This document shows, piece after piece, positions 12,656 through 25,938 of a stretch of DNA of 64,000 nt. The number at the start of each line of letters is the position of its first letter. The first letter of the stretch is position 1. Below the pieces are notes generated by a model, which made no database searches, had not been told where the DNA came from, and saw only the letters and a list, made by a program, of their open reading frames with translations. A program made the translations under genes and the position numbers. Origin of the DNA: Azolla caroliniana (taxonomy: Eukaryota; Polypodiophyta); assembly GCA_043228905.1 (NCBI GenBank), contig JBHGNT010000010.1, positions 19,158,001 through 19,222,000 on the forward strand. Direction: 5' to 3'.

Positions 12656-15600
12656 CTGTTACTATTTGCTACCTACCTGAGATCTTCATAGGAAGAGTGT
12701 TGATTCATGACACATGTTCCGCACCTGACGGATTTAATTCTCAAATAAGTCAATCTCCAAAACATAATGATTTCTCGACAAAGCTCATTCTTTGCAAGAC
12801 TCATGAGCATTGGGATTTAATGGTGCCTTCATTATTAAATCTCATCATATCATATAAGTTTAGCTTGATATCATGCATAATGGCAATGTCAATAAAATAT
12901 TTTTAAAAATGCATCATTCAAGCAACCTCTGTCTCTTACGATCATTAAATTTCTTTTAGTGAGATTGAGGGATCAATGCGTTGTTTGAGGATGACAAATG
13001 AGATAAAGACAATAAAGGGAAAGGAAAAGATATTCTAACCTTTTTTATGTGTGTCTCTTTCTTTTGTCACGATAATCTTTGAGGGGTCACCCACCACATT
13101 CAAATAAAGCATAATACGGTAGGTCGCGTGACAAGAAAACGATGAGTAACAACTCATTATATCGTTTCTGATGTTTCTAGTTTTCTTTTTATGAGTACTA
13201 AAGTGAACTGCATTTTTCTTTCATTACACATATGAACTCAATTATGTATTTCAAAGTAGATGGAACATTTTTTGTGATACTTCCTTGATTCGACCGAAGC
13301 ATATGCTAAATAGAGAGAATTGTCCCATTGTCATGTTCAAAAGTCCATAATGTAACTTTACATGTTTTCTAACGTTTATATCATATATACGTGCATTAAT
13401 ACATGCATGTTAAGTTGCTATCATACACACATGCATGTTCAATTAATTCTCATTATTTTGTTTGTACAGTATAGAGTGATATTTGGTTGTGCTTTTAAGG
13501 AATATGGGGTAAGTTGTAACTATAAGAATATATATGCTCTATGAATCATGGTTTGGCTCATAAACTCTTGGTGCTTATAAACCTTAATCTCCTTCTATGA
13601 ACTAATTCTAGCAACAAATTCATTGAAGGGTTCACGAAAATGCACGTATGGTTTATTGTGATATTGTAAACTCAAACATGCGTTGGTTTAGCTAATAAAC
13701 CCCTTGGTGCTTATAGACCTTAATCTACGTATATGAACTAGTTCTAGTGAGAAATCCCTAAAGGGCTGAAGAAAACACATGCATTTATTGGTCGTGAATC
13801 ATATTGTCAACTTGAAAATGAGTTGTTAACACACACACACAAACAAACAAATCTATGTAAATAGCATATGAAACGACATCCGCAATATTTTGATTTGCGA
13901 AGAAAGTTATGGAATATTTTAAAACACATACATAGATTTATGTAATAGCATATGAAACAAACATCTGAAATATCTTGATTTGGGAAGAAAAGCTATGGAA
14001 TATTTTGTGAACTTTCTTTAGCATTTTAGTTTGGTGCCTGTGTACCACTGGAGAAGAACCATATTCCAACCTTTTTGTGACAAATTGAGAATCAAGCTCA
14101 ATCTTCTCCACAACACACCTATGTCTATAAACACATGTTATGTAAGCTCAATTAAGTGTGATAGTCAAACTATATACTTAGATTCAATATTGAATACATA
14201 TTCTTTAGAAAAGTACATTAGGAAGTGAAAGAGCATGAATTAACTCTAGAATATATGTGTAAGTTCATAGATATTGTAAGAATTGGCATGCGAAGTAGAT
14301 GGATACACCACTACTTGTAAGAGGCTATATAAAGTTTAAAGTTTTAAACCCCTCTTTCCTACTGTAAATTGTTGGACATAATGGAATAGCATTATTGCTA
14401 ACATATTTATTGTTAGGCTCTACCCTAATTGTGTTTAATATATTGATATGTCATAATGGTGTGTTAATGTCAATTTGACCATTATTTATTTTGGTTATTT
14501 TAATCCACGTCTCTTACTCTTTCCCTTGTTTATTATATTTATATTCTCACATTTTCTCTCAATGTATCTCACATATATTTATATTTTCACCTCTCACATA
14601 CATATATCTACACACACTCACTAACTGCTTCCAATGCAAATTACTACTAATTACTCATATAACAAATTATGTAATCATTTACAATGAACAATCAAGTTCT
14701 TACGTAACTCCCATTTACGCTTATGGTTAAGCTCATTGTAAGAAATAATTTGTTCGGTTGTGCCAAACATTTGGTGAGTAAATCAACTTGGGTTACAATT
14801 CCAGATGATGAAATTTGCACACATTTGAAGGATAGTCCATGTTCATTATGGTGGTTTTACAACTTAGGATGGATTTTGCAATAATACTTTGACATGTAAT
14901 CATAAAAGCACAACTATTCATTGCAATGCACATTCAATTTGAATTATTATTTTTGACAATAGTGTCAAGCATAATGAAATGACGCCTAATTGATCAAATG
15001 ATCATCGAAGATATTGGTGTATGAATGTCATTTGATTTGACTTTGTTTGGTGTTTGTGTGAACTTATGGTTATTCATGAATCACCTTGATGGTTTTACAC
15101 TTATTCTTATGAATCATGCCATTGGTTTGGGGTGGATTGAAGGTTGCCCACCATGTTGAGGTTTCTCTCTCGCGAATGGCTTTAACCATATCCTATGGCA
15201 TAAAGATAAATGAATGTTATAATCCCACTATGCCAGAATCGTTTTAGGAATATTACGTTTCATTTTTTAAAGAATTGTACACATGTAGGATGAGTATGTC
15301 TTCCCCAAGAAAGATAATTTATACATGTAGGATTTATGACTTTATACTCTAGAAGGTTGGGTGTGCCTTGAAAACATGCGGAATTGGAGAAACAACTTGA
15401 AGATTGTCCGTCTAGACTTTAAGTACATAAGTATGTCGTCACAAAAGGAAATCTTAATAAAAATGGAATATGATACATAAAATAACCCATTGTTCTAACT
15501 TCTAACCATGTACCAAAGCCGAATGGAAATTCAAACTTCGTATAAGTTTTTTAATTTTGGACACTTCCTTTGTCTTGTCAAGGGAGTGTTTTGAACAAGA

Positions 15601-15732
15601 GGAAAAAACTTGTCATAAAAATAAGAAATCAATCATAGTTGTATTATTATGTATATATAAATAAATGACATAACATGTATCATTTAATGAGGAATGTATC
15701 GTATACCACGTTCCGATATTAAAAGCACCTAT
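12656..15732. repeat. Copy B of the 3.08-kb direct duplication
   Basis: Matches 1-3077 with about three substitutions. Here the sequence is continuous on both sides: it follows the LTR-like stretch and runs into unique sequence after 15732. No coding region or transposon domain is recognised in it. Confidence 0.95.
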
Positions 15733-17420
15733 GGATGTGTATCTCTTTAGTTTACCCGAAAAAGAATGCTACTTTGCGGAGTTCATTATTTTGCATTGGA
15801 TGAGTTGCACATCTTAGTTGGAATGACTTAGGTGGACATGTTTAAGCCACTACCTAAGGTACATTGAATTGTACAAACATTATAACTAAGTTTTAGACAA
15901 AAAAATTGTGAATGGCTTGCTAATCCAAGTACAATTTTAAACTTTGTCTTGTCTTGTCTCATCATAAACAGGCAAGAAACAATTCTAGTACACTACGAGC
16001 AAATTCATGAATAAAAGAAATTGAAAACACGTCCTTGTTATTTTTAAGAGAACAACCTAAAAACTTGCTCTATGCGTCATCCATGTATGCATGCGTATCA
16101 AGAAGGTCTTCATGTATATTAGAGATAATTTTTAGTAAAACAAGGTTTCAATTTTTATTTAACAACCCTCGTACAATACGGATTGGAATAGGTCGTCTTC
16201 CCTCTTTGAAGATATAATAATCATTGCAGCAAGGAACCAATGCGACATAACCTCATCACATTCAACAATATATTCAACTCGGCAAAAGTTGTGCAATTTG
16301 ACTATTATACTAAAGTCAACTAGAAGTTGTTCAATTGCAACCACAAAAATGCACTATAACAATCAAATCAAATAATTTGCTGGTGGGTAACCATAAAGAC
16401 CACTATAAATGGTGAGTATTGACGACATTTCAAATAGGTGGGAATTTTCACCATAAATAATTGTGTCATCGTCCTTTTCATTTGTATACAATATTTTTTT
16501 TTCAAAGTAGGATGTACGCGTTACGATAGGTCTAATTGACAACATAGTGTGGAGAAAAAAGGTAGCATATTGTTATTCTCATGGGCATGAAGACTAGATG
16601 TTTAAACATGTTTTGTGATGGGAAAAAAGCGTAAGGAAGAGGACAATAAGAGGGAAATTTCCACAAACTGATTATAACATCGACGAGTTGTCTGTAAAAG
16701 AAAATTAGGTTAGCTTGATTCTTGCATATAGGCACTCCAATCATGTAATTGTTAAAAAATAAACCTCAAGTCTAGCATCATAATCTTGGCCATGGTGCAA
16801 AAAGTAAGATCAAATTCGCATGAAAATTATCACCATCACACAACATTGTATAGCATAGAAGGCCAAATATATATTTTGAATAACCACAATTGTGATTGTG
16901 GATAGAATTTAGAAAGGGAACATCACACTTTTTAAGGAGAGGCATCAATTTCATGTTCAAAAGATAATCGACGAATACATGTGCGTTATGTGTATGAAGC
17001 CAACATAATATTGCCATTGCAACATTTGTGCTAAGTGAAGATTACTTCAACGAGATTCAAGATTGCTATTAGAGTCCCATGTCAATCATAAATAGATTTT
17101 ATCACACGACAACTCAAGTTTACGTCACGATTACCAATATAAATGCACGGAAAGATGATGACACTTTGTGGTTTGGCGTATTGTTCATGGCACCAAGGGG
17201 ATGACGTTGTTAATCATGACTTATGATTGATCATAACCGCTCGTCCGAATCAAGTACAACTTTATGCTAATTACAGTTTGTTGTATAATTTGATATTCGC
17301 AGCCCATTTGGTCCGGTTGGAGAAAGCCATCCCAAATAGATCGCCCGATTATTGTAAATATTTGGCTCTATTATGCATTATTGGAATTTTCCTCTTTTAG
17401 GATCGAGGATGGGTCGTAAC
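15733..17420. other. Intergenic, nothing recognised
   Basis: AT-rich unique sequence. Open frames here are short (at most about 79 aa), of skewed composition, and resemble no family I know. Confidence 0.5.
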
Positions 17421-18009
17421 ACTTTTGGACAAGAGGAGAGGGTCATGGGAAACGGTCAGCGATGAAAATTTAAAAGAAGAAGAAGAAGAAGAAGAACCGA
17501 GAGGTGGCCGTTGGTTGATTGTCTGGGACGTACACATACACATGGGCGGGGTCCATTGCTTTGGTCACAATACACATCGGCACCAACAAGTGGGCGGACA
17601 TCCAACAAGCCCCCTACTTTCTTTTGGTTACACTATACGTGCCCTAAGGCTGCCACGTGGATGCCACGTGGAGGTGGTTGCCACGCTGCAGCCGCCATGT
17701 CAGCAGGCCCCAAGGGGGGGCTCATTCACACCGGAAGAGAGAGAGCGAGAGAGAGAGGGCCCCTTAACTTTTTAGAGATAGAAAGAGAAAGAAGAGAGAG
17801 GAGGTCCTTCTCTTCCCTCCCTCCTTCTCCTCTCCCGCTGCTGTTCCCATGGCTTGACCCTCTCTCTCTCTCTCTCTCTCTCTGTCTACCCTGATCAGAG
17901 ACTTTAGGGTTCCTCAGATCTCTATCTCTCGCCTCTGTGTATTCACTGGTTTCATGGTATCTCTGTCGCCTCGCTTCTTCACCTCCAGATCGTGATATCT
18001 CTTAACGGA
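17421..18009 (+). promoter_or_regulatory. GC-rich promoter and 5' UTR of the IPCS gene with paired G-boxes
   Basis: Base composition rises sharply over the surrounding AT-rich DNA. Two perfect CACGTG G-boxes lie 11 bp apart, at 17654-17659 and 17665-17670, a spacing of about one helical turn that suits paired bZIP or bHLH binding. Downstream are GA- and CT-rich tracts, including (TC)n at about 17861-17883, typical of plant core promoters and leaders. The transcription start cannot be placed from sequence. Confidence 0.55.
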
Positions 18010-18072
18010 ATGTACATCGCTCGGGAATCCTCCAAGGTATGCTTTGCCTTTCCATCCCCACCGCTCCTGCTT

Positions 18073-18142
<70 letters not shown>

Positions 18143-21100
18143 ACACACACAGAAACGAGATAGAGTGACTATGAAGAAGAAGAAGAGAAGAAGAAGGATA
18201 TAAGATGAATATATGAAGATGTAGAAGAAGAATATGAAGATGGAAAAGAATATGCACGGGTTGATCATTGACATGGTTTCCTCTAAATCTAAAGCGATCA
18301 TTTCATAACTGATCTACTTTGCAGTCTCATTTGTTTTGAAGAAATTTGGAGTTATTTCGAAAAAGATCCATAAAGAAACAATGTATAAGATAGGATTGAG
18401 ATCATTCGAGATCATTCCGTAACTAAATCTGAAGAATTTCCTTGACGACTAGTCTAATATGATGTGAAATTGCTTATATTTTGAGACATAAAGAAAAACT
18501 CAGAGATTTTGAAGCATACTACATATAGAAATCCTTTAGTCCTGACCTCATATAATACAATTGTTAGACGGTTGTCCATATATTGGAAAAGAAATCTCTA
18601 CCATCTTGTAGAAGAAGGCACATATTTTAAGGTATGTCCATAAAAGACTGCAAAGAGTATACATCTCATTTCCTGACTAAATCTAAAATGATTCTTTGAT
18701 AATTAGTCTCCTGTGGCATCATTTTCTAATGGAAAATTGCAGATTTTATGAGTGACATCTCTGTAATAAAACTAAAGTTGAGCAGAAAAGTTTAGAGATT
18801 TTGAGATATAACACATGCAACAGATAAATACTGGTATCAAATAATCCGAAGTGATTATCAGAGTTGGAATATAGTACCGTTTTTAGGAGAAAATTTGCAG
18901 GTATTTCGATAATGACCCCTGATAATACTATATACAGAGCATTGGTACCATTTTCTCACAGTATATCATGAGAAATCCTTTTGTAACTGGTATGAGATAG
19001 TCTCATCTTGGAAAGAAAATCACAGAATAGAGATACATAAAACTCTGCATTTTGAAGAGGTCTTTAATAACTGAACCAGGTTTTGGAATAAAATCACATC
19101 ATCTTGTGCCGAAATCTGAAGTGATACTTGACATTTATAATGTTATGAAGAGGATCACAGACAGGAGAGAGGTCTCTAAGAATATACAAGCTAGTAGAAA
19201 TGGTCAATGACTCCAATAATAAGGTTTGTGCTTTGGCATTGATGGATTCACAGAAGAGTTGGGGGAGGATCCAAGAGAGATGAAAGGCTAAAACTGAGGC
19301 ACAATAGGGAGGGCATATCTTTATAATATTAAAATTATTAACAATAGAGGGATTAAAATCAGATTGAGAATACAAAAATGTGCTGGATCTGTGCCTGCCT
19401 CAATAATGTCCTATTGTCGCAAACATAACTATGCTCAAAACACAGAAATAACTTGATTGAATTTGCATAGTTGGTTAAAAAAAGTAGATAGTTCGTATGA
19501 ATCATAGTGGATGGAAGGATAATTGAAAATCTGATGGGAAGGAACCGAACATGAAGATTAATTATTGGGCAGTGCACAAATCTCTCACTTGAGGAGTAAA
19601 ACCCAAAGAACAGTATAACATCATTGAGCCTGTAGAAATATCATGCATTTAAGGTGTATGGAGAAGGTTTGGTTCGAAGCTTTATTTTCATTAGTTTGGT
19701 ATATCAAGATAATTTAGTTTATATGATGTGGAGGTTTGTTCCACAGTTGTGTGGCTGTAAGGACAGAATTTCCAATTTCCTTTATGGTCATTTTGTTATA
19801 ATGAAATTGCATCTTCCCTTTTTTTATTTTATTGATTACATTATGGTGGAGAATCAGTGATACTAATTCTAATGTGGCCGAAAAATGGGTTTTCAATGTG
19901 ATGCAGCTATGGCGGAGGATTACGATGGAGTATTCTGTTGAGTGGCCTCTTCTCAAAGAAAGATGGAAATTTATGTTGTTTGGCATCATTTTCCAGGTTG
20001 GCGAAAGAAAACTGCCTATATTACTGTGACCTTACAATCTAAAGTATTTGCGAAATATCTTTGACAAATATTTGATGTTTTCAGTATATACATGGCTTGG
20101 CCGCTAGAGGAGTTCACTATCTTCATCGGCCAGGGCCAATCCTACAGGATGTTGGTTTTATGTTTCTACCTGTAAGTCCATTATTTTTATGCTAATGTAA
20201 CACATGAGCTTGGGTTTTCTTTTCTTCGTTTCTTCACGTGTTGTGTAGGGTTTTAGCAATATGGTGCAATTGAAGCCGCTACCTTCAATTTGACGCCCTT
20301 GTGCAGTATGTAAATACAAGTTTCTATTTTTTAGTGTTTTTAAAGTTTGATGTTTTTCCCCAGGAACTTGGAGCTCATAACGCATACATCAGTGAGACTC
20401 TATTCACTTTTATATTTTGCTCATTTGCACTGGTGAGCTTAACCACTAATCAAGTCATGCTGTTGTATCATGTATTACATTGACAATGCTAATTGTGTGA
20501 TGGCAGTGGACATTCCATCCGTTCATCTTTTATGCTAAACGGTTTTATACAGTTCTGGTGTGGTATAGATGTCTTGCAATTCTGGTGGTAAGCTCACGGT
20601 GATATCATAGACTAATTATTATCATTATATTGTATATTTTCTGTGTAAAAAGCTTTGCTGAATTGGTTGCTTGCAGGTGTCTCAATGTTTGAGAATTGCG
20701 TCATTCATGGTTACTCAATTGCCTGGTCCAAATTATCATTGTCGTGAGGTATGTATGCATTAAAGGCTGAAGCTTAAGTTGTTTATCACAACAGCACAGG
20801 TTCACATTGTTGCTTTCATCATTTGTGTTTTATTTTTGGCTTGTCACTTGTTGATTCGTGAATATATTTATCTTATCTGTGTATTTATACTCATGTTTTA
20901 TTTGTTTGGGCATCTGACATTTCACACATACGTGTATATACACGACACAAACAGTGAGAGCATGGATGTTCATTAATTTCACAGAAAACAATTTTATTTT
21001 GTTATTTATGGTTATCTTCTATCTATTTCTCTATCAGCTAGAATCAAAGAGTTACATGGTAACACTGGCCCTTCTATCTTTGCAGGGATCCAAAATGGCA

Positions 21101-22445
21101 TCTTTACCAACTCCGAAAAATGTTTCTGAAGTTTTTCTAATAAACTGTATGCATTGTTTTTTCACGTAGCATAAGACATGGTATCTTGTTCTATGAATAA
21201 TTTGTTTTCTTTGGGTGAATACAGTTCCATATGGAGTAATATACGGATGTGGTGACTTAATTTTCTCCTCCCATATGATATTTACCCTTGTCTTTGTACG
21301 GACATATCATAAATATGGAAGCAAAAGGTTTTTCAATGTTGATAATACTGTAGAATTGATTTTAAGGGTTAAATTGACTTGATTGCTAAAGTTGATAGTT
21401 ACATATGCAGATGGATCAAGCAGTTGGCATGGACATTAGCAATATTGCTTAGCTTTCTCATTGTAGCTTCAAGAAAACATTACACTGTAGATGTAGTTGT
21501 TGCTTGGTAAACCCTATTGTTGTGTTTTTCATTGGATGGATGCAGATCTCAGGAATATCCTTGCTGAAGCAGTTCCTTCTGTTTTGGCAGGTACACTGTG
21601 AATTTAGTGTTCTTCTTTATAGACAAACAACTTCATGATTCTGGTAAGACATGATAATTGATTTTTGGAAAATACTGATACACACCTTAATGTTTTGCAC
21701 ACTTATCATTGGTTTTCAGAATGACCAGAATACCGCTCAAAAGGTTTAAAATTACCAAAAAGGGCACTTAGTTGTAATTAGGCTTAATCAGGGCTCACTT
21801 AGCTGTACTATACACATCACTTAATTACTTAATAATAATCAGTAAGTTGATTAACTATCTGCCTCTATTTAGCGATTAATGAGGTGATTAGTTGTCGATC
21901 AACACTGTTAACTAATTATATACACCTGAATTGGGGGCAATCATACCTTACAAAACAAGTTTTAAATTGAACCAAGTTAAAGGCCAACTACATCATTTCT
22001 AACTAATCATGATTAAATTGAATGTGTAATGGAAAGCTGTCGTTATCTTATAAGTATCAAAATAGTAGTGGAGTACTAGTGCTTTCCCTTTGTATTTTGA
22101 TGGGGGACTTTTTATTTGACATTCTATTAATTATGAGGACAGAAGTTCCAGAGCGTAATTCTAGTGGTGGATCAACATTACTTCCATCAAATACTAAGGA
22201 AAAAGATAGTCAATCTAAAGAGGAGCTTCACAAGTTGATGAATGGAAATGGTGCTGGAATCGATGCAGCAACTGACAGGGTATGTTTATTAAAGTGTAAA
22301 TGATATAGTTTCTCTTTTTGTCGATTCAATTTTGCTTACATATTTACTCACATTCTCTACTCAGAGACAGAGAATGCCAGCGAATGGAAAGATAATTGAT
22401 GATGGAAACCCAACATTGAATGAAATTGTTTTGAATGGATCTTGA
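18010..22445 (+). CDS. IPCS: Inositol phosphorylceramide synthase, 12 exons, 318 aa
   Basis: Exons 18010-18036, 19907-19996, 20085-20171, 20364-20432, 20507-20587, 20677-20748, 21086-21146, 21225-21327, 21411-21506, 21591-21643, 22143-22279 and 22365-22445 join in frame. The enzyme moves phosphoinositol from phosphatidylinositol to ceramide in the Golgi/trans-Golgi network and releases diacylglycerol. Seen in the protein are [18 protein letters not shown] near residue 40, [14 protein letters not shown] near 133, and the sphingomyelin-synthase-like motifs [14 protein letters not shown] and [15 protein letters not shown]. These supply the expected catalytic triad His179, His220 and Asp224. About six membrane segments are visible. 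The hydrophilic tail (residues ~247-318) ends without a known motif. The first exon codes only nine residues, as in other plant IPCS genes. Length fits the family (~305 aa). Plant relatives include Arabidopsis ERH1. Confidence 0.96.
18072..18150. repeat. (CA)n microsatellite in IPCS intron 1
   Basis: About 75 bases of nearly pure CA dinucleotides with CGCG interruptions at the left end. It lies about 35 bp after the splice donor of the 1.87-kb first intron and is probably length-variable. Confidence 0.97.
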
Positions 22446-23151
22446 GCTGAGATCATATTCACAAAGATTTTAGTGCCAATTTATTGGGCTCATGTATTAA
22501 CTGAATCTCTCGCCTCCACCGATTAATTTAAATATGCTTTGGAATTAAGTACTAAAAGGCATTTTTGTTCAAGAGCAAGCAAGGCCATATTTTTTCTAAA
22601 ACTTTTTGGATGGCAAATATGCTCTCTGCCTTTTGTATTTTAACCATAGGATTTCTCTCCGGGGTACAGATACATAGCTATCTCTAAACGAGCCGAATTA
22701 TTCATTTTGTAATTTTACTTAAAAACCTCTTGGCCATATCTTGGCGTGTACATTATTATCATTATCCTTTAACTGTAACCGTGTTGCCAAATAATGGTGA
22801 ACAATGCAGAGTATTTATATGCAATGCCATATTTTTGTGTTATCTTATGAACCGAGTCATTTTTGGCATTATTGTTGAACTGTGGCATTATTTTGATACT
22901 AATCACTTGTATCATTTCTCCATCGAGCCTTTTTGAACAAGCATAGAAGGTAAGTAACTTTAATTATGGATGGTGGTAGATCTTGAAATGTAGTTGGAAG
23001 CCTAAATTGCACTTCTAACAAGGGTCTTTCAACTGGAGAGTATTAATTGTTGTTTTGCCTTTAGGATCACCTCTAAAGAGATGTGGACTAGCAACATCCA
23101 ATTGCTTCTTTTGCATTGTTTTATTGGATAACATTTTCTTACGATGCCTAA
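22446..23151. other. IPCS 3' UTR and flank
   Basis: T-rich sequence after the stop codon, with no recognisable coding region. Confidence 0.4.
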
Positions 23152-23617
23152 TTGCTTGTTGGGTTTTGAGTTACATTTCTCATATTTGCACAATTTACAC
23201 AGGTCAACTTGAAATTAGAGATAGAGATTGTTTTCTTGTTTTTGAGATATTGGGGATTGCATTGTTATTGGATATGCATAATGCTTTCTATTTGAAGGCA
23301 TAGAGTTAGTGCATATCTACAAAGTTGAAAGACTACTAATGTGGTAGTTTTGTTTATTGGCCCAAGTTGAAATTCTTTCCTTTGTTGCTTGTTGAGTTTG
23401 AGTTACATTTCTCATATTTGCACAATTCATTCAGGTCAACTTGAAATTAGAGATAGGGATTGTTTTCTTGTTTTTGAGATATTGGGGATTGCTTTATTAT
23501 TGGGATATGCAAACTGCTTTCTATTTTATGGCAGGCATAGACTTAAAGCATATCTACAAATGTTGAAAGAGTACTAATGTGGCAGTTTTGATTATTGGCG
23601 CAAGTTGAAATTCTTTC
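23152..23617. repeat. Tandem duplication of a 233-bp unit
   Basis: Two head-to-tail copies (23152-23384 and 23385-23617) share blocks such as TTGAGTTACATTTCTCATAT and GAGATATTGGGGATTG. They differ at scattered sites and small indels, so the event is not recent. Parallel short open frames in the copies (about 80 and 62 aa) are a by-product. Confidence 0.88.
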
Positions 23618-25938
23618 CTCCGTGGAGTGTTCATCATGCCTATGGGTGATTCAACATGTTCCACTACTTGTTGAGGGACGAGTAGGTTTTCATACACATT
23701 TATTAATATAATGGAGGGAGAGATATTCTTGATATCCAACGAGAACACAACACTTGGCAACACAACATTTGACGACAAATTTGGAAAGACACATGTCGAC
23801 ATGTCTCCCATTATGGGTTAGTGCATGAGATAGTAGGCATTTTATGGATAGTAGGTAAATTTCCACACACACACACACACACATTGTTATGAGTGGGAAT
23901 AACAAAAAACATGATATTTCCATGAAATAGTAGTTTGTATTTTCAATTTTGTCACTTCAAAAATGTTAATAAAATTTAAAGCATACAATTCTATTGGAGT
24001 AACATGATTTTTGGACCCAAAAAAGTGTGCTACAAGACATTCTCCTCTCTTAGTGCAAAAGGTGTGGAGTACTATTACTACTACCATGTGACTCATAATT
24101 GTATTCAAAGATTAAAGATAATAATAACTAGCAACAAAAGTTCAAACTATGCGGAAAAATAGTAAAATAGGTAACAACTGCAATATATGATTTTGATGTA
24201 ATTGAAAATGAATATTGATAAACCCAAAATTTACGCATTGGGAATACATTAATATCTATGATTCCCTTGCATTCAAGATTTATCTCAAAATGAGGCGTGT
24301 AAGAAATGCATATATTCAACTTCTTCAACTAAGCTCAAATTAACGTTCTTTGTTGTTTCCATTCAAGGTTTAGCTCTTTGTATTTTGGTATGCATTTATG
24401 AACACAACAATAATCTTAACCTTAAAACTCAAATATTCGGATTGCCACTCTATACTTATGTTATTGAATCTTTTTTGTTCATAAAACAAATGAAACATTT
24501 AAACATACCACGGATAAGAACCAGGAGCCAAATTTTGGCTTTTTTATACTATTGACATGCCCACACTTTGTATATGGATCGAAGTCCCCGTTTTGGGGGG
24601 GTTAGAAATCTATTGTTCTTGTAGAGAATATGTTGCTACCACATAAAGAATATTATAGTGAATGGGTTGAAAACATGCTAACCATTTTGAAGTAATATAT
24701 TATAAGGTTAAACCCATCAACTCTAGACAAAGTTAAATGCAACACCCATGGTAGTTAGATCCTATCCTAATTATGACTTCATACGAAGATTGCAGAACCA
24801 TCTTCCATGTGATTGCTAGAAACCATGGACATACAATGTTGGTAATGTCCAAATGAGTACTTGGTAAGCTTGCATGGTATGCCTATAGACAAATTATCCC
24901 CAAGTGACTATAGTCTAGATTGGCCCAAAGTTGGGCCTTAACGAACTATAAGTGAGGATAATACACTAGGCTAAATAAAGGAAGTAAAAAGTAGGCATAT
25001 ACTAAGGCTAAATAAAGGGAGAATAATACATAATCTTACCCCCCAACCCCTCCCCTTCCCCAACTCTCGCTCGGGTATTTCATCATATGCTTTTGATGCA
25101 TTGATACACATCTTATGAATGCACTACATGCAAAACATGGATACACTCTTACGTATACACTATCAATTGTACATGGATAAACATAATACACAAGGACTAC
25201 AAACACAAGAATTAGACAAAGCCAACCTCATCATATCAAACTAGAATAGAGCTTGGAATTTGGTACATGTGAGAGAGTGACATGTAGAGCAGGCTATGCC
25301 AACATGTGGGAGAAAAATAGTCTATGGCAAATATATTGTATGCTAGGACATCCAATGTAGATACCCTTGTTTATTTCAAGAGGTCTTTGGGATATTGAAC
25401 TATGTCATCCAATCGAGAACCAAAAGGGCAAGGGATGCTTCCAAATGGAACTTTAGAGGCCTAAATCAATCCATATTGAAGGACCGAGCACTCTACACTC
25501 ATTGGAACATACTAGTGCCATTGACTTTTCTTGGGTCACCCAAATACCACACGTGCCACAACCCACTTAAAAGACCAAATAAGCGTGGGAGAAAAGTGAG
25601 CTCCTATTGAATAAGCAAGATTTTCATTTCTCAATCAAGTGAACAATCTACAAGGTATATATGGTTGTCAACACATAAAACACATTGGCCTTTTGAGAGA
25701 CTTTAGTACACTTGGAGAGTTCTTCTTATTCTATTCTTTACAATTTGTATTACATCATGGGTACAAATTGAGATAGATCCAAGTTTAGATGACCCAAAAT
25801 GTCAAAGAATGTAAATCATGAACTACTTACAAAAATACCAAAAGGAAAGGAAAACAAAGTGAAGTACTTGCTTTAGATAATGTTGGTTCCAATGTATCTC
25901 ATAAACAAATTGTTGAGGTTAATTGGGCTTGAATGAAG
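23618..25938. other. Intergenic, nothing recognised
   Basis: A short (CA)n lies at about 23867-23882. No open frame resembles a known protein. The 3' flank of the GT34 gene occupies the right end. Confidence 0.5.

Noticed and set aside
17425-17894. Overlapping plus-strand open frames of 116 and 127 aa
   Set aside because: They lie in the GC-rich IPCS promoter/leader, overlap in two frames and are low in complexity.
17914-18301. Minus-strand open frames rich in Val-Cys repeats
   Set aside because: Translation of the (CA)n microsatellite in several frames.
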